A stretch of 64,000 nucleotides of DNA from an uncultured Steroidobacter sp. GTDB lineage: Bacteria; Pseudomonadota; Gammaproteobacteria; Steroidobacterales; Steroidobacteraceae. Below, piece after piece: positions 57,229 through 64,000 of the stretch. The first letter of the stretch is position 1. Every line of letters starts with the position of its first letter. The notes beneath the pieces were generated by a model, which saw only the letters and a list, made by a program, of their open reading frames with translations, did no database searches and was not told the origin of the DNA. The position numbers and the translations under genes are program-made. The stretch is from assembly GCF_937958065.1 (NCBI RefSeq), contig NZ_CALFXI010000104.1:1-64000 (forward strand). The letters run 5' to 3'.

Positions 57229-59637
57229 ATGAAACATCCCTGGCTCGAATCGCGACCTGGCTCGGAACAGTGCTACGAACTGTTGTCGCACCCAGACTGG
57301 CGTGAGCTTGCGCCAATCGCCACACAGCTTCGCGAGCAAGGCTGGGGAACACGCGTCAGCTACTCGCGTAAAGTGTTCGTTCCGCTGACGCAGTTGTGTC
57401 GTGATGTCTGCCACTACTGCACGTTTGCGAAGACGCCCAGTCGTTTGGCGAAGCCCTATCTCAGTCCAGGAGAAGTGCTGCGGATTGCTCGAGACGGCGC
57501 CGCGCTCGGCTGCAAGGAAGTGCTGTTCACGCTGGGCGATCAGCCCGAGTTGCGTTATGCGCGAGCGCGAGACGCGCTCGCGGAACTGGGCTTTGCGACG
57601 ACCTTGGCTTATCTCGAACACGTCGCTGCACTGGTGCTACGTGAAACTGGGCTGCTGCCGCATCTCAATCCCGGGTTGATGAACGCGGAGAGCCTGAGGG
57701 GGCTGCGACACGTCGCGCCCTCCATGGGCATCATGCTGGAATCCACGGCGGAACGTTTGTGCCAGCGTGGCGGCCCACACTACGGCTCACCCGACAAGCT
57801 TCCGTCGCGAAGGTTGGAGACTCTGCGCCTGGCCGGTGAGGCGCGCGTGCCGATGACCAGTGGCATTCTCATCGGTATCGGCGAAACACGGCGCGAGCGC
57901 ATCGATGCACTCCTGGCATTGCGCGATCTGTCCGATCGCTACGGCCATCTCCAGGAAATCATCATTCAAAACTTCCGCGCGAAATCTGGCACGAAGATGC
58001 AGCACGCGCCGGAGCCGTCCACCGATGAGTTGTGCTGGACCATCGCCGTCGCCCGCTTGATGTTCGGTGCAGCGATGAGTATTCAAGCCCCGCCGAATTT
58101 GTACTGCGGCGATCTCACCGATCTGATCGCGGCGGGCAGCAACGATTGGGGCGGGGTCTCACCGCTCACGCCCGATCATGTCAATCCGGAGGCGCCGTGG
58201 CCGCATCTCGATCGGCTCGCGTCGGACACGGCGCGTGCCGGGTGCGATCTGGTCGAGCGGCTCACGATTTATCCCAGCTATGTGCGCACTCGTCATGAAT
58301 GGCTTGCGGAGGAGCTGCAGGCGCCGGTGCTGAGGCAATCGGACGGCGCCGGATGGGCACGCGTCGGCCGCTGGTGCGCTGGAGCGGCAGAGTCGGCGCA
58401 TGCAGATGATCATCGCGATGTGCCGCTATCGGCAGTGTCGCGACGCTCGCGAATCGCCGACCTGGTACAGCGAGCCGCAGCTGGCAACGAACTGGTCGAA
58501 AGCGAGATCGCCGAGCTCTTCAGTGCGCGCGGCGCCGACTTCGTTCGCACTTGTGAAATCGCGAATGAGGTCCGACAGCGAACCGTCGGCGACACGGTCA
58601 GCTACGCAGTCGTCCGCAACATCAATTACACGAACGTATGTTTGTACAAGTGCGGGTTCTGCGCGTTCTCCAAGGGCCGCACTCATGAGCACCTTCGTGG
58701 CAAACCGTATCTGGTCGACCTGGATGAAATCCGCCGCCGCGTGCGTGAAGCGTGGGAACGCGGCGGCACTGAAGTGTGCATGCAGGGTGGAATCCATCCT
58801 TCCTTTACCGGACACACCTATTTGCAGATCTGTCGAGCAGCGAAGCAGGCGCAACCGCAGATTCACATCCATGCGTTCTCGCCGCTCGAGGTCAGCCATG
58901 GGGCGCAAACGCTCGGCATTTCGGTGCAGGAATTTTTGATCGAGCTCAAGCAGGCGGGACTGGGCTCGCTGCCGGGCACCGCGGCGGAGATTCTGGACGA
59001 CGACATTCGCCGCGAGCTCGCACCTGACAAGCTGAGCACGCAGCAATGGTTGGACGTAGTCGCTCGATCGCATCGAATCGGGCTGCCGACGACCTCGACG
59101 ATCATGTTCGGGCACATCGAAGGATATGAGCACTGGGCGCGCCATCTGCTGCTGCTCCGGCGATTGCAGAGGGAAACCGGCGGGCTGACTGAGTTCGTGC
59201 CGCTGCCGTTCGTACACATGGAAGCACCGATGTATTTGCGTGGGCGCGCACGCAAGGGGCCGACGCTAAGGGAAGCCGTGCTCATGCATGCGGTGGCACG
59301 CCTGGTATTGCATCCGCTCGTGCCGAACGTGCAGGCGTCGTGGGTGAAGCTCGGGCCGCAATGGTCGCAACGCTGCCTTCAGGCAGGTGCGAATGATCTG
59401 GGCGGCACACTCATGAATGAGTCCATCAGCCGCGCCGCCGGCGCCACGCATGGGCAGGAGCTCGCACCTGGACAGATGCAGCAGCTCATTGCGGAGTTGG
59501 GCCGCCCGTATCGGCAGCGAACGACGTTGTACGCCAACGCGAGCACTGAGCAGATCGCCCGAGCCAGCTGCGCGGCGCCGCTGGCCACGCCGCATAACGC
59601 GCCCGTGTCGGGTCGAGCGATGCGCGTCGTCGCGTAA
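57229..59637 (+). CDS. fbiC: fused CofG-CofH radical SAM FO synthase (FbiC type)
   Basis: 802 residues from ATG 57229; the length matches actinobacterial FbiC. Residues about 20-360 are CofG: radical SAM motif Cys57-RDV-Cys61-HY-Cys64 in VPLTQLCRDVCHYCTFAKTP, GCKEVLFTLGDQPE, EIIIQNFRAKSGTKM. Residues about 430-790 are CofH: Cys471-LYK-Cys475-GF-Cys478 in NYTNVCLYKCGFCAFSKGRT, EVCMQGGIHPSFTG, IHAFSPLEVSHGAQTLG, GLGSLPGTAAEILDD, TSTIMFGHIEGYEHWA. Together the two halves join a pyrimidine intermediate to tyrosine to make FO, the deazaflavin core of F420. The fused form is typical of Actinobacteria and some aerobic proteobacteria. Confidence 0.95.
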   Translation: MKHPWLESRPGSEQCYELLSHPDWRELAPIATQLREQGWGTRVSYSRKVFVPLTQLCRDVCHYCTFAKTPSRLAKPYLSPGEVLRIARDGAALGCKEVLFTLGDQPELRYARARDALAELGFATTLAYLEHVAALVLRETGLLPHLNPGLMNAESLRGLRHVAPSMGIMLESTAERLCQRGGPHYGSPDKLPSRRLETLRLAGEARVPMTSGILIGIGETRRERIDALLALRDLSDRYGHLQEIIIQNFRAKSGTKMQHAPEPSTDELCWTIAVARLMFGAAMSIQAPPNLYCGDLTDLIAAGSNDWGGVSPLTPDHVNPEAPWPHLDRLASDTARAGCDLVERLTIYPSYVRTRHEWLAEELQAPVLRQSDGAGWARVGRWCAGAAESAHADDHRDVPLSAVSRRSRIADLVQRAAAGNELVESEIAELFSARGADFVRTCEIANEVRQRTVGDTVSYAVVRNINYTNVCLYKCGFCAFSKGRTHEHLRGKPYLVDLDEIRRRVREAWERGGTEVCMQGGIHPSFTGHTYLQICRAAKQAQPQIHIHAFSPLEVSHGAQTLGISVQEFLIELKQAGLGSLPGTAAEILDDDIRRELAPDKLSTQQWLDVVARSHRIGLPTTSTIMFGHIEGYEHWARHLLLLRRLQRETGGLTEFVPLPFVHMEAPMYLRGRARKGPTLREAVLMHAVARLVLHPLVPNVQASWVKLGPQWSQRCLQAGANDLGGTLMNESISRAAGATHGQELAPGQMQQLIAELGRPYRQRTTLYANASTEQIARASCAAPLATPHNAPVSGRAMRVVA

Positions 59638-59782
59638 CCCGCAACTCCTCCTCGCCGCCAAAGCCGGCGCCGCGCTTCCTGTGCTCCGACGCGACCCGCT
59701 GGATTACCGGACAGACCTCCCGGCGACGAGCGGCCCTTCCCTGGCAACCGTTGCTTGCAATATGAATGCGCCGTTGTGACCG

Positions 59783-59803
59783 GAGGCGACCGGATTTCGC
59801 CTC
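59783..59803. repeat. inverted repeat downstream of the FO synthase gene
   Basis: Perfect 7-bp arms GAGGCGA / TCGCCTC around 7 nt, in the 263-bp gap before the acyl-CoA dehydrogenase gene. It could be a terminator (followed by only GAAAATG) or part of the next promoter region. The rest of the gap shows nothing. Confidence 0.3.
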
Positions 59804-59900
59804 GAAAATGCGCGAATGCCGCGGCCATTTGCACCCGGGCGCGTCCCTCGCCATTCTTACCGCCCCGACGCTGTCGTCCTGTCTACCGAAGATCGAGCCG

Positions 59901-61028
59901 ATGTTACTCACCCCCACGCAGCAAACCATTGCCGATTCCGTCCGCGAGTTCGCCCAGGAACGGATTCGCCCGAACGCGCTGAGCTACGAGGCCGCGCGCG
60001 CCTATCCGCCAGAGTTGTTCCAGGAGCTCGCCGAGCTGGGCCTGATGGGCATGACCGCGCCCGAAGAAAAAGGCGGCGCGGGTGCCGATTACGTGTCGTA
60101 TGCGCTGGCGCTGATGGAAATCGCGGCTGCCGACGGCGCGCTGTCCACCATTCTCTCCATCCAGAACAGCCTGATCGTTTCCGCGCTGCTCAAGGACGGC
60201 AATGCCGAACAACAGGATCGCTTCCTGCCCGAGCTGCTCAGTGGCCGCATGATCGGTGCCTTCGCATTGACTGAAGCCGACGCGGGCTCGGATGCCTCCG
60301 CGCTGCGCACGCGCGCCACCAAGGTCGCCGACGGTTATGTGATCAACGGCAGCAAGCAATTCATCAGCTCGGGCAAGATCGGGGGGCTCGCCATCGTGTT
60401 CGCGGTCACCGATCCGGACGCGGGCAAGAAAGGCATCTCCGCATTCCTCGTGCCGACCGATCGCCCCGGTTACGTGGTCGACAAGGTCGAGCACAAGCTG
60501 GGCCAGCTGGCGTCGGACACTTGCAGCCTGCGCTTCGACGATCTGCGCATCGAGAGCGCGCTGCGCCTGGGCGCCGAAGGCCAGGGCTATCGGATCGCGC
60601 TGTCGAATCTCGAAGCGGGCCGCATCGGCATCGCCTCGCAATCCATCGGCATGGCGCAGGCCGCGCTCGAAATCGCCGTGGGCTATGCGAAGGAGCGCCG
60701 TTCGATGGGCAAGGCCATCATCGAGCATCAGGCCGTCGGCTTCCGTCTCGCCGATCTCGCCGCGCGCCTCGAAGCGGCCCGGCAGCTGGTGCTGCATGCC
60801 GCCAGTGTCAAAGACACCGGCGCTCCCTGTCTGAAAGAAGCATCGATGGCCAAGCTGGTGGCTTCGGAAACCGCCGAAGCGGTTTGCTCCGGCGCCATCC
60901 AGACGCTCGGCGGCTATGGCTATCTCGAAGAGTTCGGCCTGGCCAAGATCTATCGCGACGTGCGCGTGTGCCAGATCTACGAAGGCACCTCCGACATTCA
61001 GCGCATGGTGATTGCACGCTCGCTGTAA
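59901..61028 (+). CDS. acyl-CoA dehydrogenase
   Basis: 375 residues from ATG 59901. The family blocks are complete: MTAPEEKGGAGADYVSYALA, GAFALTEADAGSDASALRTR (FAD and acyl binding), INGSKQFISSGKIGG, KERRSMGKAIIEHQAVGFRL, QTLGGYGYLEEFGLAKIYRD. The catalytic base is Glu361 in QIYEGTSDIQRMV, the position of short/medium-chain enzymes. It oxidises an acyl-CoA to the 2-enoyl-CoA with FAD, feeding electrons to ETF in the cytoplasm. Together with the enoyl-CoA hydratase and CoA transferase downstream it suggests breakdown of a branched or cyclic acid. Confidence 0.93.
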   Translation: MLLTPTQQTIADSVREFAQERIRPNALSYEAARAYPPELFQELAELGLMGMTAPEEKGGAGADYVSYALALMEIAAADGALSTILSIQNSLIVSALLKDGNAEQQDRFLPELLSGRMIGAFALTEADAGSDASALRTRATKVADGYVINGSKQFISSGKIGGLAIVFAVTDPDAGKKGISAFLVPTDRPGYVVDKVEHKLGQLASDTCSLRFDDLRIESALRLGAEGQGYRIALSNLEAGRIGIASQSIGMAQAALEIAVGYAKERRSMGKAIIEHQAVGFRLADLAARLEAARQLVLHAASVKDTGAPCLKEASMAKLVASETAEAVCSGAIQTLGGYGYLEEFGLAKIYRDVRVCQIYEGTSDIQRMVIARSL

Positions 61029-61037
61029 CCAGGTGCG

Positions 61038-61071
61038 AGACCGCGTCGTGGCCCACGCCACGCCGCGGTCT
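61038..61071. terminator. bidirectional hairpin terminator
   Basis: Nested inverted repeat: outer arms AGACCGCG / CGCGGTCT and inner arms GTGGC / GCCAC with a 4-nt loop. It lies in the 54-bp gap between the convergent acyl-CoA dehydrogenase and SDR genes, as expected for a shared terminator, though T-tracts are weak. Confidence 0.65.
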
Positions 61072-61082
61072 GGCATTGAATC

Positions 61083-61775
61083 TCAAACCCGGCCCACGAT
61101 CGGAATCAGTGCGCCGGTAATCGCGCTCGAGCGATCCGACAACAGAAACACCACCAGATCGGCGATCTGCTCGGGCGCGACCCAGCGACTGTGATCGGCA
61201 TCGGGCATCTCAGTGCGATTTGCCGGCGTATCGATGATGCTCGGCAGAATGGCGTTGACACACACGCCCTTGTCCTTCAGCTCGTCGGCGAGCGCCTCGG
61301 TGAGCTTTGCGACGCCAGCCTTGGACGCGGCATAGGCGCCCATGCCGGTCCCGGCTTTGATGGCGCCGGCCGCGCCGACATTGACGATTCGCCCGTGCTC
61401 TGCGCCGAGCAACGGCAACGCGGCCTGCACGGCGTTCACGGCAGTGCGAAGGTTGAGATTGTAGAGCTGATCCCAGGCAGCGATACCGCCGCCTTCAATC
61501 TTCTCCCAGCGAAAGCCGCCGGCGATGTTGACGAGGCCATCGAGCCCGCCCATTTGTCTGGCCGCGGCTTTCAACGCGGCTGCCGCGACATCGGGCAGTC
61601 CGAGATCGACTCCACCGAGCAGCACGCAACCGTGCAGCGACGGTGGCGCTTTGTCAGGCGATGAGAAGTCGATGCAGGTGACGGCTGCGCCCGCCGCGCG
61701 CACGACAACAGCTACTTTGGAACCGAGCGCGCCGAACGCGCCGGTGATGACGATCTTCCTGCCGGACAGGTTCAT
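61083..61775 (-). CDS. short-chain dehydrogenase/reductase
   Basis: 230 residues from ATG 61775. Classical SDR: KIVITGAFGALGSKVAVVVR is the cofactor loop (TGxxxxLG), LVNIAGGF the NAG-like motif, GRIVNVGAAGA the strand with the active-site region, and Y-A-A-S-K in MGAYAASKAGVAKLTEALAD the catalytic pair. The residue after the second strand is Asp (CIDFSS), favouring NAD over NADP. Substrate unknown; it may serve the neighbouring acyl-CoA pathway. It is leftward, opposite to its neighbours. Confidence 0.9.
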   Translation of the reverse strand: MNLSGRKIVITGAFGALGSKVAVVVRAAGAAVTCIDFSSPDKAPPSLHGCVLLGGVDLGLPDVAAAALKAAARQMGGLDGLVNIAGGFRWEKIEGGGIAAWDQLYNLNLRTAVNAVQAALPLLGAEHGRIVNVGAAGAIKAGTGMGAYAASKAGVAKLTEALADELKDKGVCVNAILPSIIDTPANRTEMPDADHSRWVAPEQIADLVVFLLSDRSSAITGALIPIVGRV

Positions 61776-61880
61776 GGCGAGCTCCGCATCGAGTCATTCG
61801 TTGACTGGATGCTATCAAAACCGCGCACCCGCTCGGCGGCTCGGCAGTGCGCGCGTTTGCGGCGAGATCGATCGCACCGA

Positions 61881-62027
61881 TACACCTTCACCGTGTACGG
61901 TGATAACTTAACCGACGAGGAGTACCGCACCATGGCCCAGCCAATGCGACCGGTATCGGCACGGGCCTGGGGGGCTCCGGCGACCGCAGGCGTTTCGATC
62001 CGAGCAAAATTCGAAAGAGGTGACCTC
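61881..62027 (+). pseudogene. C-terminal remnant of a TonB-dependent receptor
   Basis: Codons 61881-62013 read YTFTVYGDNLTDEEYRTMAQ and then ARAWGAPATAGVSIRAKF, the ending of TonB-dependent receptors (last periplasmic turn NLTDEEY and final strand ending in Phe). No upstream receptor sequence remains in this frame beyond about 61878, and the receptor's own stop after Phe is missing, so the frame runs on into the enoyl-CoA hydratase. The region is best read as a leftover from a deletion or rearrangement that now supplies the hydratase leader. In the last bases AGAGG acts as its ribosome site. Confidence 0.7.
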
Positions 62028-62825
62028 GTGCGCAGCTATGACACTTTGACACTGGCACACAAGGACCGGGTGCTGACCATCACGCTGAATCGTCCCGACG
62101 TGCTCAATGCCGTCAACCTGGAAATGCATGATGAGCTGGCGGACGCATTCACCTTTGCCGCCGCCGATACGCAGTCCGATATCGTCGTGTTGACCGGTGC
62201 GGGGCGCGCGTTCTGCGCCGGCGGCGATCTCGAGCACCTGGCCCTAAATGCCTCCAAGCCGGAGCTGTTCGATCACGAGGCTCGCATTGCCAAGCGCATC
62301 GTGTTCGCCATGCTGGATCTGGACAAGCCGCTGGTGTGCCGGATGAATGGCCACGCGCTCGGCCTCGGCGCGACGCTGGCATTACTTTGCGATGTGGTCA
62401 TCGCTCACGACGGCTCGAAGATCGGCGATCCGCACGTTTGCGTGGGCCTGGTCGCGGGCGACGGCGGCGCGGCCATCTGGGCGCAGCGAATCGGGCTGGG
62501 GCGCGCGAAGGAATATTTGCTGACTGGCGAGCCGCTCACGGCCAAGCATGCCGCGGAGATCGGGCTCATCAATCAGTGCGTCACGCCGAGCCAGCTCGAT
62601 GATGCCGTGACGGCATTCTGCAACCGGCTGAAGCATGGCTCCATGCAGGCCATTCGCTGGACCAAAGTGCTGATGAACCTGGAACTCAAGCGCGTCGCGC
62701 TCGGCGTCATGGACGCCGGCATCGCCTACGAGTCGGTGTCGGCGCGTTCCGCCGATCACCGTGAAGCGGTCAAAGCCATGCAGGAGAAGCGCCGGCCGGT
62801 GTTCTGCACGGACAACACACGGTGA
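62028..62825 (+). CDS. enoyl-CoA hydratase/isomerase (crotonase) family protein
   Basis: 265 residues from GTG 62028, chosen because AGAGG lies seven bases upstream and MRSYDTLTLAHKDRVLTITL is a normal crotonase N-terminus; the longer frame upstream is receptor remnant. LNRPDVLNAVNLEMHDELAD, GAGRAFCAGGDLEHLA (oxyanion hole) and MNGHALGLGATLALLCDVVI are the family signatures. At the catalytic helix the sequence is DPHVCVGLVAGDGGAAIWAQ, which has Asp/Gly-rich and not the usual Glu pair, so hydration is not certain. It is 3 bp before the CoA transferase gene. Confidence 0.9.
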   Translation: MRSYDTLTLAHKDRVLTITLNRPDVLNAVNLEMHDELADAFTFAAADTQSDIVVLTGAGRAFCAGGDLEHLALNASKPELFDHEARIAKRIVFAMLDLDKPLVCRMNGHALGLGATLALLCDVVIAHDGSKIGDPHVCVGLVAGDGGAAIWAQRIGLGRAKEYLLTGEPLTAKHAAEIGLINQCVTPSQLDDAVTAFCNRLKHGSMQAIRWTKVLMNLELKRVALGVMDAGIAYESVSARSADHREAVKAMQEKRRPVFCTDNTR

Positions 62826-62828
62826 CCG

Positions 62829-63995
62829 ATGAATTCGATTGAGCCGATGCATTCATCCGAAACGACGACGACGCACGCAACAGCCAAAGGCCCACTGCAC
62901 GGCGTGCGCGTGCTGGAATTTGCGGGCCTCGGGCCGGCGCCCTTCTGCGGCATGCTGCTCTCAGATCTGGGCGCACAAGTGATACGGATCGCGCGACCCA
63001 ATGCGCCGGCCCAACCTTTCGATGCGATTCTCGACCGCGGCCGCATGACGCTCACCGTCGACTTGAAACAGAGCGTCGGCGTCGCCGCGTGCAGAGCCCT
63101 GGCGAGCAGCGCCGACGTGCTGATCGAGGGATTTCGTCCCGGCGTACTGGAAAAGCTCGGTCTCGGACCGGACGTGCTGCTCAAAGACAATCCCAAGCTG
63201 ATTTATGGACGCATGACGGGCTGGGGACAGTACGGACCGAACGCACACACCGCCGGCCACGACATCAACTACATTGCGCTGTCCGGCGCTCTGCATTCGA
63301 TCGGCGACGCGGCGAAGCCGACACCGCCGCTGAACCTGGTCGGTGACTTCGGCGGTGGCGCGTTGTATCTCGCAATGGGCGTGCTCGCAGCGCTGTTGAA
63401 CGCGCGCAGCACCGGCGTCGGTCAGGTCGTCGATTGCGCGATGACCGATGGTGCCGCGTCGCTGATGAGCATGATGTTCGGCATGCGAGCGGGAGGTCAT
63501 TGGCGCGAGCAGCGCCATGCGAATCTGCTCGATGGCGGCGCGCCTTTCTACGACACGTATCGCTGCGCCGATGACAAGTGGATCTGCGTCGGCGCGCTCG
63601 AACCGCAGTTCTTCGCCGCGCTGCTCGGCAAGCTGGGAATTCCGGTGAGCGATTATCCCGATCATTGGAACCCGGCCTGCTGGCCGGCCATGCGCGCTCG
63701 CTTCGAAACGATTTTTCAGAGCCAGCCGCAAGCGCATTGGTGCGCGCTGCTGGAGAACAGCGATGCGTGCTTCGCGCCGGTGCTGCCGATGAGCGAAGCC
63801 ATCCACCATCCGCACAATGTCGCCCGAGGCACCTTCACCACTCATTCCGGAATCGTTCAACCTGCGCCGGCGCCACGCTTCTCGCGCACACCGACGACGA
63901 TTCAGGACAGTGCCCGAGTCGACGTGAATACGCTGCGCGCGTGGCGAATGCCGGAAGCTCTGATCGACCAGCTCCTGCCAGCTCTGCGCGCCTGA
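62829..63995 (+). CDS. CaiB/BaiF (class III) CoA transferase / alpha-methylacyl-CoA racemase family
   Basis: 388 residues from ATG 62829 to TGA 63993-63995. The family pattern is clear: GVRVLEFAGLGPAPFCGMLL, SDLGAQVIRIARP, DLKQSVGVAACRALASSADV, LIEGFRPGVLEKLGLGPDVL, LIYGRMTGWGQYGPNAHTAG, HDINYIALSGALHSIG, GGALYLAMGVLAALLNARST. The GHDINY motif with Asp is typical of alpha-methylacyl-CoA racemase-like members, which flip the 2-methyl centre so that an acyl-CoA dehydrogenase can act. That fits the cluster (inference). It is co-transcribed with the enoyl-CoA hydratase. Confidence 0.9.
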   Translation: MNSIEPMHSSETTTTHATAKGPLHGVRVLEFAGLGPAPFCGMLLSDLGAQVIRIARPNAPAQPFDAILDRGRMTLTVDLKQSVGVAACRALASSADVLIEGFRPGVLEKLGLGPDVLLKDNPKLIYGRMTGWGQYGPNAHTAGHDINYIALSGALHSIGDAAKPTPPLNLVGDFGGGALYLAMGVLAALLNARSTGVGQVVDCAMTDGAASLMSMMFGMRAGGHWREQRHANLLDGGAPFYDTYRCADDKWICVGALEPQFFAALLGKLGIPVSDYPDHWNPACWPAMRARFETIFQSQPQAHWCALLENSDACFAPVLPMSEAIHHPHNVARGTFTTHSGIVQPAPAPRFSRTPTTIQDSARVDVNTLRAWRMPEALIDQLLPALRA

Positions 63996-64000
63996 TCCAC

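Noticed and set aside
61809..62825. Enoyl-CoA hydratase starting at 61809
   Set aside because: The first 73 residues are not crotonase-like; they contain a TonB receptor tail, and GTG 62028 has its own ribosome site.
1..64000. CRISPR arrays, tRNA, rRNA, insertion sequences or prophage
   Set aside because: No regularly spaced repeats, no tRNA-like clover leaf, no transposase, integrase or phage structural gene was recognised.

Overview
The window is GC-rich, densely coded bacterial chromosome. Two long TonB-dependent receptors, many signal peptides and lipoboxes, an OmpA-family protein, a DUF748/AsmA-type protein and a YghU-type glutathione transferase point to a Gram-negative proteobacterium. 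The mix of a Xanthomonas/Caulobacter-type TonB receptor, arylsulfatases, GH10/GH43 enzymes and acyl-CoA genes fits a free-living polymer degrader, perhaps of the Steroidobacter/Xanthomonadales kind. That placement is inference: there is no rRNA or marker gene here. I found no tRNA, rRNA, CRISPR array, prophage or insertion sequence.

Layout. 1-6 kb: the 5' part of a DUF748 protein, a GntP-type gluconate permease divergent from a multidomain GH10 xylanase with a LacI-like operator between them, a cupin protein, an NTF2-like protein and a GntR/FCD regulator. 6-12 kb: a leftward operon of an S9 peptidase, a class C-like serine hydrolase and a class A beta-lactamase-like protein, with a good sigma-70 promoter and an inverted repeat upstream, preceded by an XRE-cupin regulator. 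12-22 kb: branched-chain aminotransferase, persulfide dioxygenase-rhodanese, a large arylsulfatase, a GNAT protein, two unknown proteins, a type II asparaginase and a DUF3500 protein. 22-28.6 kb: DUF1028 protein, a GlcG/HbpS-like protein overlapping a cytochrome c-PQQ sugar dehydrogenase, an AraC regulator, a serine hydrolase gene broken by one in-frame TGA, an SDR and a DUF1330 protein. 28.6-39.7 kb: a hydratase, an exported amidase, DoxX, a YghU-like GST, a TonB receptor, a membrane PAS histidine kinase, a second GlcG-like protein and an exported-looking PIMT. 39.7-45.2 kb: a tightly packed envelope cluster (two unknown exported proteins, an OmpA-family protein, a lipoprotein), then a frameshifted remnant and another lipoprotein. 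45.2-52.8 kb: a polysaccharide utilisation locus with TonB receptor, sulfatase and tandem GH43-like protein as one leftward operon, divergent from a second GH43-like gene. 53-55.5 kb: an 842-residue secreted protein of unknown function. 55.5-59.6 kb: a stand-alone E2 acyltransferase catalytic domain divergent from cofC and a fused cofG-cofH (FbiC-type) gene of F420 biosynthesis. 59.9-64 kb: acyl-CoA dehydrogenase, SDR, enoyl-CoA hydratase and CaiB-type CoA transferase. A remnant of a TonB receptor C-terminus lies in frame just upstream of the hydratase.

How they work together. The sulfatase/GH43/TonB operon reads as import and desulfation plus cleavage of a sulfated plant or algal glycan. The 60-64 kb genes read as beta-oxidation-type breakdown of a branched or cyclic acyl-CoA. 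The cofC-cofGH pair implies synthesis of the deazaflavin FO and probably F420, which is unusual in such a background; the other two F420 genes (cofD, cofE) are not in the window. The least explained items are the envelope cluster at 39.7-44.2 kb, the 842-residue secreted protein, and the lone E2 domain next to the F420 genes.
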